Assembly (NCBI RefSeq): GCF_004346925.1
Contig: NZ_CP031167.1
Location: forward strand, 4,236,001 to 4,300,000
Length of the DNA: 64,000 nt
DNA from: Stenotrophomonas sp. ASS1
GTDB taxonomy: Bacteria; Pseudomonadota; Gammaproteobacteria; Xanthomonadales; Xanthomonadaceae
Reading direction: 5' to 3'
Shown: positions 26,502 to 35,591 of the stretch, one piece after another
Position numbering within the stretch: the stretch's first letter is position 1
How the letters are laid out: each line of letters begins with the position of its first letter
Program-made: the position numbers and the translations under genes
Notes under the pieces: model-generated
Seen by the model: only the letters and a program-made list of their open reading frames with translations
Databases searched by the model: none
What the model was told of the DNA's origin: nothing

Positions 26502-27407
26502 TTACTCCTGGGAAACCTGGGCACCACCGGCAGCGCCCGCCGGGGTAGCAGCAGCGGTGTTCTCACCAACGCCGATGAACTGGTCGATGACCTTCTTGAA
26601 CAGCAGCGGTTCAACACTGGAGAAGTGCTGCACCGGTGCGTTCTTCGACGGCGCGGCCAGCGCCTTGAACTGCGTGAAGCTGAGCGCGTCCGGCGCGCTG
26701 CGCACCTCGGCCACCCAGCGCTCGAACTCTTCGTTGCTGCTGGCGGTGGCGATGAACTTCATGTTCGAGAAGCCATGCCCGCTGTAGTTGCCGGACATGC
26801 CACGGAACTGGCCGGGCTCGTTGGCGATCAGGTGCAGCTGCGTGCGCATGCCGGCCATCGCGTAGATCTGCCCACCCAGCTGCGGGATGAAGAAGGTGTT
26901 CATCGTCGAGTTGGAGGTGATGTTGAACGCCAGCGGGCGGTCGACCGGGAAGTTGAGCTGGTTGACCGTGGCGATGCCCAGGTCCGGATACACGAACACC
27001 CACTTCCAGTCGGTGGCGATCACGTCCACGTGCAGCGGCTCACCGGCCACGTCCAGCGGCTTGTAGGGGTCCAGCTCGTGGGTGGACTTCCACACGATCA
27101 CCGCCAGCACCGCGATGATGATCAGCGGCACGCCCCAGACCACGATCTCCACCTTGGTGGAGTGCGACCAGTCAGGCATGTATTTGGCTTTGGTATTGCC
27201 GGCGCGGTAGCGCCAGGCGAACACGAAGGTCAGCACGATGGCCGGTATCACCACGATCAGCATCAGGCCGATGCAGATCAGGATCAGGTCGCGCTGGGCG
27301 AGCCCGACCATGCCCTTCGAATCCAGCAGCACCCAGTCACAGCCCGACAGGCCGACGCAGGCCAGGGCGACCAGCGCCAGGCGGATGCGGTTCCAGCAGA
27401 TATTCAT
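26502..27407 (-). CDS. cyoA: Cytochrome bo3 ubiquinol oxidase subunit II
   Basis: 301 residues with a lipoprotein signal (LSGC), two membrane helices and a periplasmic cupredoxin domain ([64 protein letters not shown]). The CuA ligand cysteines are absent, as in quinol oxidases. The C-terminal extension is Ala/Gly-rich. It is the first gene of the operon. Its 183-bp upstream region is shared with a divergent MocR regulator and carries a perfect CCATACAA palindrome, so this regulator is a candidate controller of cyo. Confidence 0.97.
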   Translation of the reverse strand: MNICWNRIRLALVALACVGLSGCDWVLLDSKGMVGLAQRDLILICIGLMLIVVIPAIVLTFVFAWRYRAGNTKAKYMPDWSHSTKVEIVVWGVPLIIIAVLAVIVWKSTHELDPYKPLDVAGEPLHVDVIATDWKWVFVYPDLGIATVNQLNFPVDRPLAFNITSNSTMNTFFIPQLGGQIYAMAGMRTQLHLIANEPGQFRGMSGNYSGHGFSNMKFIATASSNEEFERWVAEVRSAPDALSFTQFKALAAPSKNAPVQHFSSVEPLLFKKVIDQFIGVGENTAAATPAGAAGGAQVSQE

Positions 27408-27530
27408 TGGAGGTCAACCCTGTTGAAGAAGCGCGCTTGACCGGCTCGCCTGCGCGCAGCGCCCGGGCGTGGAGCGGCTACACTGTGGGTACGAGGTCGC
27501 CTACAAGCAGGCGAACCACTCCAATCAAGC

Positions 27531-27555
27531 CCATACAAGATACATCATTGTATGG
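27531..27555. promoter_or_regulatory. MocR operator-like palindrome, site 1
   Basis: Perfect 8-bp inverted repeat CCATACAA-N9-TTGTATGG in the intergenic region between divergent cyoA and the MocR regulator gene, 36 bp before the regulator start. The same arrangement recurs at 29028-29052. It is likely the binding site of the adjacent GntR/MocR protein. Confidence 0.75.
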
Positions 27556-27590
27556 ACTTGTGCATCTGCACGTATGGAAAAAACTGACCG

Positions 27591-29006
27591 ATGACGCCAC
27601 CTGCCGCCGGCCGCCGCCTGAAACACCCCAATCGCACCTGGGTTCGCCCCTTCCGCGAGGGCGCCGGCCCGCTGTATCTGCAGATTGCCCAGCAGGTGCG
27701 TGAGGCGGTGGATGACGGCGTGCTGCGGCCGGGCGACCGGCTGCCGCCGCAGCGCGACCTGGCCCAGCAGGTGGGCGTGGACCTGACCACGGTCACCCGC
27801 GCCTTTGCCGAACTGCGCCAGGCCGGCCTGCTCGACGCCCAGGGCGCGGGCGGCACCTTCATCGCGCTGTCGGCCGGCAACCGCAGCACCTCGGTGGACC
27901 TGAGCATGAACATCCCGCCGCTGCTGGGCAGCGCGCCGTTCGCACAGGGCATGGAGGCCGGCTTCCAGCACGTGGGTCAGCAGCTGGGCCAGGGCGAACT
28001 GATGAGCTACCACGTCGGCGCCGGCACCCGCGAGGACCGCGCCGCCGCTGTGCAGTGGCTGTCACCGATGCTGGGGACGGTCGGTGCCGACCAGGTAGTG
28101 ATCTGTCCCGGTGCGCAGACCGCGCTGTGCGCATTGATCCTGGCCCGCACCCAGCCGGGCGAGCTGATCGCCGCCGAACAGCTGACCTACCCGGGCCTGC
28201 TGGCCGCCGCGCGCGTGCTGCAGCGGGGCGTGGTGCCGGTGGCGATGGACGCCGAGGGCATGCTGCCCGACGCACTGGAAGAGGCCTGCCAGCTGCGTCG
28301 CCCGCGCCTGCTGTACCTGGTGCCGACCATCCAGAACCCGACCACGGCGACGATGTCGGCACAGCGTCGGCAGGCGCTGCTGGCGGTCGCCAAGCGCCAC
28401 GATCTGACCGTGATCGAAGACGATCCCTACTGGTTGCTGGCCGGAAACGCCGCGCCGCCGCTGGCCGCGCACCGCGATGCCGGCTGCCCGGTCTATTACA
28501 TCTCCACCCTGTCCAAGTGCCTGGCCCCGGGCCTGCGCACCGCCTACCTGGTGGTGCCGGCCGGCGAGCCGATGGAACCGGTGCTGGATGCGCTGCGCGC
28601 AATCGCACTGATGCCGACCCAGTCGATGGTGGCGGTGGCCTCGCAGTGGATCCGCAGCGGCCAGGCCCAGGACATGGTGCAGCGCTTCCAGCAGGAACTG
28701 CGCGAGCGCCAGGCCATTGCCGCCCGTTACCTGCCGGCCCGTGCCCAGGCGCATCCGGCCGGCCTGCATGTGTGGCTGCCGCTGCCGCCGCGGCTCGACC
28801 AGTATCGGTTGATCCAGGCCGCACAGGAGCAGGGGCTGGGCATTGCCAGCTCCGATGCCTTCAGCGTGGAAGAACCGCCGCCGGGCAATGCGATCCGCCT
28901 ATCGTTGGGCGGCGCAGTCGACCAGGGCGCGCTGGCCGGGGCGCTGGCCAAGCTGAACGAGATTCTGTCCGAGGCCCCCGAGGCACGCCACAACGCCATC
29001 GTCTGA
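27591..29006 (+). CDS. MocR-type GntR/aminotransferase transcription regulator 1
   Basis: 471 residues. The N-terminal GntR winged helix (about 25-95) shows GPLYLQIAQQVREAV, GDRLPPQRDLAQQVGVDLTTVTRAF and a LLDAQGAGGTFI wing. The fold-type I aminotransferase domain follows, with the PLP lysine in the STLSKCLAPGLRTAYL segment and the conserved VIEDDPYW. MocR regulators sense PLP or amino acid/amine ligands. It is divergent from cyoABCD with a perfect palindrome between, which suggests autoregulation and possibly control of the oxidase. It shares about the same architecture with a second MocR gene at 30078. Confidence 0.92.
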   Translation: MTPPAAGRRLKHPNRTWVRPFREGAGPLYLQIAQQVREAVDDGVLRPGDRLPPQRDLAQQVGVDLTTVTRAFAELRQAGLLDAQGAGGTFIALSAGNRSTSVDLSMNIPPLLGSAPFAQGMEAGFQHVGQQLGQGELMSYHVGAGTREDRAAAVQWLSPMLGTVGADQVVICPGAQTALCALILARTQPGELIAAEQLTYPGLLAAARVLQRGVVPVAMDAEGMLPDALEEACQLRRPRLLYLVPTIQNPTTATMSAQRRQALLAVAKRHDLTVIEDDPYWLLAGNAAPPLAAHRDAGCPVYYISTLSKCLAPGLRTAYLVVPAGEPMEPVLDALRAIALMPTQSMVAVASQWIRSGQAQDMVQRFQQELRERQAIAARYLPARAQAHPAGLHVWLPLPPRLDQYRLIQAAQEQGLGIASSDAFSVEEPPPGNAIRLSLGGAVDQGALAGALAKLNEILSEAPEARHNAIV

Positions 29007-29027
29007 ACGGGGCGCATGGCGCTTTAT

Positions 29028-29061
29028 CCATACAAGATGATATTTTGTATGCAATGTATGG
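29028..29061. promoter_or_regulatory. MocR operator-like palindrome, site 2
   Basis: CCATACAA-N9-TTGTATGC (29028-29052; 7 of 8 pairs) with the same 9-bp spacer as site 1, plus a third half-site ATGTATGG at 29054-29061. It lies directly before the small-membrane-protein/thioredoxin-fold operon. The shared architecture points to one regulator controlling both sites. Confidence 0.75.
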
Positions 29062-29079
29062 ATGAAGGGACGTGCATCG

Positions 29080-29340
29080 ATGCGCGCCGAGAAACTGAAG
29101 TTCCACCTGGTGATGGCCGGGTGCGGCGGCTTTGTGGTGTTGATGCTGGCCGCGCTGGCCTGGGTCTGCCTGCAGCCGCAGACCGTGGATGTGCAGGCCG
29201 CCGAACGCCACGCCATCGAGCAGTGCGTGCAGCGCAGCGAGGATCCGTCGCGTAGCGAGATCCAGCGCCGCGCGCAGGCCGATTCCTGCCGCGAGATGCG
29301 CAAGCAGTACGTGCACAAGTTCGGCCGGGAAGATTCCTGA
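29080..29340 (+). CDS. Small single-span membrane protein, unknown function
   Basis: The start at ATG 29080 (MRAEKLKFHLVMAG) is preferred because GAAGGGA lies about 9 bp upstream; an in-frame ATG at 29062 overlaps the operator. The 86-residue product has one N-terminal membrane helix (GGFVVLMLAALAWVCL) and a charged extracytoplasmic tail with two Cys (QCVQRSED, DSCREMRKQY). Its stop overlaps the start of the next gene (TGATG). Two Cys and the thioredoxin-fold neighbour suggest a periplasmic redox role; not recognised as a named family. Confidence 0.7.
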   Translation: MRAEKLKFHLVMAGCGGFVVLMLAALAWVCLQPQTVDVQAAERHAIEQCVQRSEDPSRSEIQRRAQADSCREMRKQYVHKFGREDS

Positions 29341-29939
29341 TGGGCGCAGCCGCGCCGCGTCGCCGCTGGCTGCTGCCGACGATGATCGCCCTCGCCTGCC
29401 TGTTCATGGCCGGCGTGGCAGCTGCGTTGTGGCAGTACTTCGGCTACAGCGCGCAGTCCACCTTCACCGAACAGGCCATCGTCTTCGACGATTCGCAGCT
29501 GCGCCTGCCGGCCGATCTGGCCGGTGATACCGGCCGCATCCGCGTGGTGCATTTCTGGGACCCGGCGTGCGCGGTCTGCAACCGCGAGACCGGTGCGCAC
29601 CTGAGCTACCTGATCAGCATGTACCGCCGCGCCGGCATCGACTTCTATGCCATCCGCCGCCCGGGTACGCAGGGCGAGCTGCCCGAGCCACTGCGCAACA
29701 AGGTGATCAACCTGCCGACCATCGACGGCATCGAACACATTCCGGCCAGCCCCGCCGTAGCCATCTGGGATCGCCAGGGCCACCTCGCCTACGCCGGCCC
29801 GTACAGCATCGGCATGGTCTGCAACTCGGCCAACAGCTTCGTCGAACCGCTGCTGGACAAACTGGTGCGCGGCGAATCCGTGCGCCCGAAAGGACTGCTT
29901 GCCGTGGGCTGCTACTGCCCCTGGCAGGCCCAGCGCTGA
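29340..29939 (+). CDS. Membrane-anchored thioredoxin-fold protein (DUF6436-like)
   Basis: 199 residues with an N-terminal signal anchor (LLPTMIALACLFMAGVAAAL) and a periplasmic thioredoxin-like domain. The active-site-like motif is HFWDPACAVCNRE (CAVC) and a cis-Pro-like loop HIPASPAVAIWD follows. Two more Cys pairs (MVCNSA; VGCYCPWQ) occur near the C terminus. It is translationally coupled to the small membrane protein gene and together they lie downstream of operator site 2. The likely role is thiol-disulfide exchange or metallochaperone activity in the periplasm; a link to oxidase maturation is inference from the cyo neighbourhood. Confidence 0.75.
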   Translation: MGAAAPRRRWLLPTMIALACLFMAGVAAALWQYFGYSAQSTFTEQAIVFDDSQLRLPADLAGDTGRIRVVHFWDPACAVCNRETGAHLSYLISMYRRAGIDFYAIRRPGTQGELPEPLRNKVINLPTIDGIEHIPASPAVAIWDRQGHLAYAGPYSIGMVCNSANSFVEPLLDKLVRGESVRPKGLLAVGCYCPWQAQR

Positions 29940-29972
29940 GGACGCGCAATGACATCACTGACGCTGGCCGGC

Positions 29973-30002
29973 GTGGCCGCCGCAAACAACAACGGCGGTC
30001 AC
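29973..30002 (+). terminator. Hairpin before second MocR gene
   Basis: GTGGCCGCCG / CGGCGGTCAC (one G-T pair) with a 10-base loop, in the 138-bp space between the thioredoxin-fold gene and the preferred MocR start. No T-run follows. Its presence argues that this space is non-coding, supporting the downstream start at 30078. Confidence 0.5.
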
Positions 30003-30077
30003 CTGTCCGAACCGACCGATGGTTATGGACAGGCTCCCGCCGTTGGAATCAACGATACGCCCCGACATGCTCCGTAC

Positions 30078-31463
30078 ATGCCGCGACCGGATGTCGCAGC
30101 CCGCGAATGGGTGCAGGACGTACTCGCGCACAGCGGGCCGATCTACCTGCGCATCGTCAACTCGCTGGAACGCACGGTGCGCCGCGGTGGTCTCGCACCG
30201 GGACAGCGCCTGCCTTCGCAACGCGCGTTGGCGCAGCAGCTCGGTATCGACCTGACCACGGTCACCCGCGCCTTCGATGAAGCACGCAAGCGTGGCCTGA
30301 TCGAAGCGCGTGGACCACAGGGCAGTTTCATCGCACCGCCCAAGGCCGGCTTCGACCAGGTGGTGGACCTGAGCATGAACGTGCCGCCGGTGCCCGATGC
30401 CGATGCGCTGGCCGAGACGCTGCGCCGCGGTGCCGCCGCCGTGCTTGCGCGCAGCAACGCACCGAACCTGATGACCTATCACCTGGGCGGCGGCAACCCG
30501 ACCGACCGCCACGCAGCGGCGCGCTGGCTGCAGCCGATGCTGGGAAAGGTGGACGATGCCTGCCTGCTGCTGACCGAAGGTGCACAGGTGGCGCTGGCCG
30601 CGATCCTGGTCAGCCAGGGCCGCGACAACGACGCGATCCTCTGCGATGCGCTGGTCTATCCGGGCCTGCTGCAGGCCGCTGCCGCACTGGGCCGGCGCCT
30701 GCTGCCGGTGGACAGCGACGAACACGGCATGTGCCCCGATGCACTGGCCCGGCTGGCACGCGAAAGCGGCGCGCGGTTGGTCTATCTCAATCCCACCTGC
30801 CAGAACCCGACCGCGCTGAGCCTGCCGCTGCAACGGCGCGAAGCGCTGGCACGCGTGCTGGAGCGCGAAGGCCTGCTGGCGATCGAAGACGATCCGTACT
30901 GGCATCTGGCCGAAGATGCGCCGCTACCGCTGGCAACACTGGCACCGCGTCATGTGTTCTACGTGGCGACGCTGTCGAAGGTGATCAGCCCCGGCCTGCG
31001 CACCGCCTTCGTGCGCTGCCCGAGCGCGGCGCATGCCGAGGCGATGACGGCTGCACTGCGGGCAACGCGGTTGATGGGCCATCCGCTGGTCTCGGCGCTG
31101 GCCAGCCAGCTGTTGCTGGATGGTTCGGCGCAGTCACTGCTGGCGCAGGTGCGCACCGAGGCGCGCGAGCGCATGCGCATGGCGCGCTACCTGCTGGCGC
31201 CATCGCTGCTGCAGCGGGCTGAAGGCCTGCATGCCTGGTGCCGCGTGCCGGCACCGTGGACCGATGCCACGCTGGTGCGTACCGCACAGCTGCAGGGGCT
31301 GGCGATCGCGCCGTCATCGGCATTCTGCCCGCCGGGGGTATTGCATCAGAGTGGCGTGCGGCTGTCGCTGGGACTGGCGGCGGATCGACGGCAGCTGGAA
31401 AGTGCGCTGCGGAGGATCGACCGGTTGTTGTTGTCGGATGCGTTGCCGGCGATCGAGCGGTAG
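30078..31463 (+). CDS. MocR-type GntR/aminotransferase transcription regulator 2
   Basis: 461 residues from ATG 30078, the start that gives the same N-terminal length as the first MocR; an ATG at 29949 would add 43 poorly coded residues. The winged helix shows GPIYLRIVNSLERTV, GQRLPSQRALAQQLGIDLTTVTRAF and GLIEARGPQGSFI. The recognition helix (LAQQ-GIDLTTVTRAF) is nearly identical to that of the first MocR, so both may bind the same operators. The aminotransferase domain has AIEDDPYWHL and the PLP lysine in ATLSKVISPGLRTAF. It ends just before a REP cluster. Confidence 0.9.
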   Translation: MPRPDVAAREWVQDVLAHSGPIYLRIVNSLERTVRRGGLAPGQRLPSQRALAQQLGIDLTTVTRAFDEARKRGLIEARGPQGSFIAPPKAGFDQVVDLSMNVPPVPDADALAETLRRGAAAVLARSNAPNLMTYHLGGGNPTDRHAAARWLQPMLGKVDDACLLLTEGAQVALAAILVSQGRDNDAILCDALVYPGLLQAAAALGRRLLPVDSDEHGMCPDALARLARESGARLVYLNPTCQNPTALSLPLQRREALARVLEREGLLAIEDDPYWHLAEDAPLPLATLAPRHVFYVATLSKVISPGLRTAFVRCPSAAHAEAMTAALRATRLMGHPLVSALASQLLLDGSAQSLLAQVRTEARERMRMARYLLAPSLLQRAEGLHAWCRVPAPWTDATLVRTAQLQGLAIAPSSAFCPPGVLHQSGVRLSLGLAADRRQLESALRRIDRLLLSDALPAIER

Positions 31464-31465
31464 GT

Positions 31466-31676
31466 GGAGAGCATCCACGCATGGCGTGGATCTACGGGAC
31501 CCGCTTCGGTAGATGCCAACCTTGGTTGGCAATGCCCGTGCACGCCATGCGTGGATGGAATGTGCCGACCAACGGTCGGCACCCACCAGGCTGGGGGAGG
31601 ATCGGTAGCGCCGGGCCATGCCCGGCGGAAGATTCCCCGGCACGGACGGAATGTGCCAACCAAGGTTGGCACCCAC
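31466..31676. repeat. Cluster of mixed REP palindromes
   Basis: At least five different palindromes are packed into 210 bp between convergent genes. They are ATCCACGC-ATG-GCGTGGAT, GCCAACC-TT-GGTTGGC, GTGCCGACC-AAC-GGTCGGCAC, CCGGGC-CAT-GCCCGG and GTGCCAACC-AA-GGTTGGCAC. Nothing else is seen in this stretch. Confidence 0.75.
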
Positions 31677-31686
31677 CAAAGCAGAG

Positions 31687-32988
31687 TCACGCCAGGGCGG
31701 AGAGCGCCTGCACGAGGGCATCCATCTGCTCCAGACGGGTGAACACCGACGGCGTCACCCGCACGCAGGCGCCGGAGTCCAAACCATCGCGATGGGTGGT
31801 GAACACGCGATGCTCATCCAGCAGGCGCTTCTGCAGCGCGATGTTGTCGGCCACGCTGGTACGCCCGCGCAGGCGGAAGCTGGCCAATGCACTCGCCAAC
31901 GCCGGATCCGGTGAGGACAGCACTTCGATATGTGCCATCTGCCGCGCCGGTACCGTCCAGCGCTCGCGCAGGTAACGCAGGCGCGCCTGCTTGTTGGCTA
32001 CGCCGATACGCTGGTGCAGGGAAATCGCTTCCGGCAGCGCCAGGTAGGCGGCGAAGTTGACCGTACCGGTATGCACGCGGCTGCCCACGCGGCCATCGTC
32101 GGTTTCACCCATGTAGGGATCCAAGTCCGCCACGCGCCCCTTGCGCACGTACATCGCGCCGACACCGACCGGCGCACCGATCCACTTGTGCAGGTTGATG
32201 CCGACGAAATCGGCCTTCAGCTGCGGCACCGCGTAGTCGATCTGGCCAAACCCATGCGCGGCATCGACGATCACATCGATACCGCGCGCTCGCGCGCGTT
32301 CGACGATCTCCGCCACCGGCAGCACCAGCCCATGGCGATGGCTGACCTGGGTCAGCAGCACCAGCTTCAGGCGTGGCAGCCGCGCGAATGCGGCCTCGTA
32401 GGCCTGCAGGATCTGCGCGTGGTCGGGCACGGCCGGCAGCGCGATACGCTCGACCTGCACGCCGCGACGCTGCTGCAGCCAGCGCATCGCGCCGATCATG
32501 CTGTCGTAGTCGATGTCGGCGTAGAGCACCTGGTCGCCAGGCTTCAGACGGTTGTAGCCGCCAATCAGCGCCAGCATCGCCTCGGTGGCACCACGGGTCA
32601 GTGCGATTTCATCAATGCCCACGCCCAGCAGCTCGGCCACCTGCCGCTGCACCGCCATGTACTGCGCCGGGAACTCACGACGGCCGTACCAGGCGTTGCC
32701 ACGGTTCACTTCAGCGGTGTGGCGCTGGTAGCTGGCCAGCGTCTCACGGCCCATCGCACCCCAGTAGCCGTTTTCCAGGTGGTTCACTTCATCGGTGATG
32801 TCGAAGTGGCTGGCCACAGCGGCCCAGTAGCTTTCATCGCGGGCCAGCACGTCCGGCGCCACGGTCGTTGCGGGAATCTGCATGGGCGCAGCGTAGCGCG
32901 CGGCGGCCGTGGCGGGCAGTGAAGACAGCGCGGCTGCGGCGGGCAGCAGGGTGCCGGCACGCAGCAGGGAGCGGCGCGTGCGGTCCAT
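31687..32988 (-). CDS. Tat-exported class V aminotransferase-fold enzyme (epimerase-like)
   Basis: 433 residues with a twin-arginine leader (MDRTRRSLLRAGTLL ... ATAA). The PLP-dependent class V fold resembles isopenicillin N epimerase/cysteine desulfurase: YWGAMG near the N terminus, LTRGATEAM, VIVDAAHGFGQIDY, and the PLP lysine in VGINLHKWIGAPVG. Periplasmic location is unusual for PLP enzymes but known in this subgroup. Its ATG overlaps the stop of the TonB receptor gene (TGATG), so import of a ligand and its conversion in the periplasm are probably linked. The substrate, perhaps an amino acid or peptide, is unknown. Confidence 0.87.
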   Translation of the reverse strand: MDRTRRSLLRAGTLLPAAAALSSLPATAAARYAAPMQIPATTVAPDVLARDESYWAAVASHFDITDEVNHLENGYWGAMGRETLASYQRHTAEVNRGNAWYGRREFPAQYMAVQRQVAELLGVGIDEIALTRGATEAMLALIGGYNRLKPGDQVLYADIDYDSMIGAMRWLQQRRGVQVERIALPAVPDHAQILQAYEAAFARLPRLKLVLLTQVSHRHGLVLPVAEIVERARARGIDVIVDAAHGFGQIDYAVPQLKADFVGINLHKWIGAPVGVGAMYVRKGRVADLDPYMGETDDGRVGSRVHTGTVNFAAYLALPEAISLHQRIGVANKQARLRYLRERWTVPARQMAHIEVLSSPDPALASALASFRLRGRTSVADNIALQKRLLDEHRVFTTHRDGLDSGACVRVTPSVFTRLEQMDALVQALSALA

Positions 32989-35390
32989 CAGAAGCTCAAC
33001 CGGTACTGCGCGTACAGGTTGGCACCATCGGTGTCGTACGGCGCGTTGCGCGAGTAGACCAGGCCGCGGCTGGCCTGGAACACCGCCTCATCCGGATAGC
33101 GGTCGAGCACGTTGTCGGCACCCACGCGCAGGCTGTGGTGCTCGTTGATGCGGTAGCCCACGGCCAGGTCGAGGAAGCTCATCGCGCCGAAGCGCTGGTA
33201 GATGTCGCCCACCGCATTGCCGCTGGCGTCGGTCCAGGCGCCGTAGTAGCGCATGCGCGCCATCAACGACCAGGCACCAATGTCCCAGCTGCCGGTCAGG
33301 CTGCCCTTGTGCTCGGGCAGGCGGTCTTCGAACAGCACGCGCTGGGTTTCGTTGGTGGCCACCGAGGTGCTGCCGTTGTCCACCCGCGTACGGTTGTAGT
33401 TGTAGGCCAAGGTCAGGGTCATGCGGCCGGCGCCGAGGTCGCGCAGGTAGTTGCCGACCACGTCCACGCCGGTGGTGGTGGTATCGAAGTCGTTGGTGAA
33501 GTAGTTCACCGAGGTATAGCCCAGCGGATTGGGAGTACCGGCCGGAATGGCGAAGCTGGCCGACTGGCTGAAGCGGTCGGTGAGCTTGATCTGGTAGACA
33601 TCCACCGAGCCGGACAGGCCCAGGTCGGTACGCCAGGTCAGGCCCAGCGACGCGGTACGCGATTCCTCCGGCTTCAGCGGCCTGGCACCGAGCAGCAGCG
33701 CCAGCGGATCGTTCGGCGACAGACGACCACTGGTGAAGATCTGCAGGGTGCGCGTATCCAGGCCCTGGGTGGTGCTGGTGGTATTGAGCTGCGCCGGTGT
33801 CGGTGCGCGGAAGCCGGTGGACACCGTGCCGCGCAGGGCCACGTCCGGGGTGATCGCGAAGCGTGCCGACAGTTTGCCGTCCAGCGTGCTGCCAAAGCTG
33901 GAGAAGTCCTCGTAGCGGCTGGCCGCACCGATGCTCCAGCGCTCGCCCAGCGGCACTTCCATATCCACGTAGGCGGCTTTGCTGCGCTGGCTCCACTGCC
34001 CGGCCTGGCTGGCCGAGAAGCCCGGCGCACCGTTGGAGTTGGCTTCCAGGCCAGCGGCAGCGCCCGGGCCCACTGCGTACGAGGCCGGATCACCGGCACG
34101 CACCTGGTAGGTCTCCTGGCGGAACTCGCCACCGAAGGCGACGTTGATCGGCTTGGACAGCGCAGCCACATCCCACTCGTAGTTGAAGTCGGCGTTGGCG
34201 TTCTTCTCGGTCTGGGTCAGGCGGCCGAGATCGAATGCGGTCGGGCTGGCCGGGCCGAGCGAGGCGTTGATGGAGTTCTTCAGGCTGTAGTCGATGGCGT
34301 TGCGGCCATACGAGGCGCTGACATCCCAGCGCAGCTTCGGGGTGATCTCGCCACGCAGGCCACCGACCACCTGCAGGTCGTTCTGGACGTTGCCGTACTG
34401 CGGGCTGAAGCCCACCGGATAGATCGAACGCAGGTTCCAGCCGGGGAAGATCGCCGTGGTGCGGTAGGCACCGGTGGTGGTGTCCGGATTGCGCCAGTTG
34501 AAATCGCTGACGCCATCGCTGTGGCTGTACAGGCCGAACGCATACAACTCCAGCGTGTCGCTGGCATTGGCCTTCACGTTGAAGCCGACACGGCGGCTTT
34601 CCAGTTCCGGCTGGCCCCAGCGCTGTACCGGGTTGGGCACGTCCAGATCCGGATGCGCGGCCTGGAAGGCAATGGCATCGGGGCGTTGGCGGGTGCGCGA
34701 GGTGGCGTCGGAGTTGGACGATTCGGCGAACAGCACCAGGCTGCCATAGTCACCCAGCGACCAGCCGGTGCGTGCGCTGAAATCGCGCGAGGCGCCATCG
34801 CCCTGCGCATACTGCGAATAACCAGCGGTGATCTCGGTACCCGGGCCATCCTCGAGAATGATGTTGATGACGCCGGCGATGGCATCCGAGCCGTACTGCG
34901 CCGACGCACCATCGCGCAGCACTTCGATGCGCTTGATCGCACTGGTCGGAATCTGTGCCAGATCGGCCGCCTGCGCGCCACGGTTGCCGAGCAGCGCGCT
35001 GCGGTGGAAGCGACGACCGTTGATCAGCACCAACGTCTGATCCGGCGACAGGCCACGCAGCGTGGCCGGGCGCACGAACACCTGACCGTCCGCCATCGGC
35101 AGGCGCTGCACCACGAACGACGGCACCAGCTGCGCCAGCACGTCCTTCAGGTCGGCGGATTCAACGGACTTGATGTCTTCCTTGGTGAACACGTCCACCG
35201 GCGCCAACGTTTCGAACTGGGTGCGATTGGAGGCGCGGGTGCCGGTGACCAGCATCGCGTCGAGCTGGGTGGGCGCCGCACGGCTGCCCGCCGGGGCGTC
35301 GACCGCATCGGCCTCCGCTGCGATCACGCCGCCTGCGCTGGCCATGGAAAGGGCGAGGAGGATGGAACGCGAAAGCTTCGAACGATGCAC
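32988..35390 (-). CDS. TonB-dependent receptor coupled to class V aminotransferase
   Basis: 800 residues with a signal peptide (ILLALSMASAGGVIAAE). The plug is typical of peptide/carbohydrate-type receptors (DAMLVTGTRASNRTQ, VFTKEDIKSV, TLRGLSPDQTLVLINGRRFHRSAL, IKRIEVLRDGASAQYGSDAIAGVINIIL). The barrel ends in an aromatic strand (NLYAQYRLSF). It is translationally coupled to the downstream Tat-exported PLP enzyme and divergent from an AraC regulator. Ligand unknown; the coupling suggests a compound with an amino group. Confidence 0.92.
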   Translation of the reverse strand: MHRSKLSRSILLALSMASAGGVIAAEADAVDAPAGSRAAPTQLDAMLVTGTRASNRTQFETLAPVDVFTKEDIKSVESADLKDVLAQLVPSFVVQRLPMADGQVFVRPATLRGLSPDQTLVLINGRRFHRSALLGNRGAQAADLAQIPTSAIKRIEVLRDGASAQYGSDAIAGVINIILEDGPGTEITAGYSQYAQGDGASRDFSARTGWSLGDYGSLVLFAESSNSDATSRTRQRPDAIAFQAAHPDLDVPNPVQRWGQPELESRRVGFNVKANASDTLELYAFGLYSHSDGVSDFNWRNPDTTTGAYRTTAIFPGWNLRSIYPVGFSPQYGNVQNDLQVVGGLRGEITPKLRWDVSASYGRNAIDYSLKNSINASLGPASPTAFDLGRLTQTEKNANADFNYEWDVAALSKPINVAFGGEFRQETYQVRAGDPASYAVGPGAAAGLEANSNGAPGFSASQAGQWSQRSKAAYVDMEVPLGERWSIGAASRYEDFSSFGSTLDGKLSARFAITPDVALRGTVSTGFRAPTPAQLNTTSTTQGLDTRTLQIFTSGRLSPNDPLALLLGARPLKPEESRTASLGLTWRTDLGLSGSVDVYQIKLTDRFSQSASFAIPAGTPNPLGYTSVNYFTNDFDTTTTGVDVVGNYLRDLGAGRMTLTLAYNYNRTRVDNGSTSVATNETQRVLFEDRLPEHKGSLTGSWDIGAWSLMARMRYYGAWTDASGNAVGDIYQRFGAMSFLDLAVGYRINEHHSLRVGADNVLDRYPDEAVFQASRGLVYSRNAPYDTDGANLYAQYRLSF

Positions 35391-35591
35391 GGCAGGGCTC
35401 CGGGAGGACGCGACAGGGCCAGCACCTGCTCGGACACAACAGGCGTGGACAAGGCGCGCAGTCTCGGCGCGATCTGTGAAGGAGCCATGACGTCAGTGCG
35501 ACAGCTTGATGCCGCTGCAGCGCAAGAACTGCTAAACGAAGCGCCACGCGATCCGCTACTGTGCCCGGCATTGGATTCGGGGAACGGAAGG

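Noticed and set aside
29949..30077. N-terminal extension of the second MocR protein
   Set aside because: It contains a 10-bp hairpin and low-quality coding. The downstream start gives the same domain layout as the first MocR.
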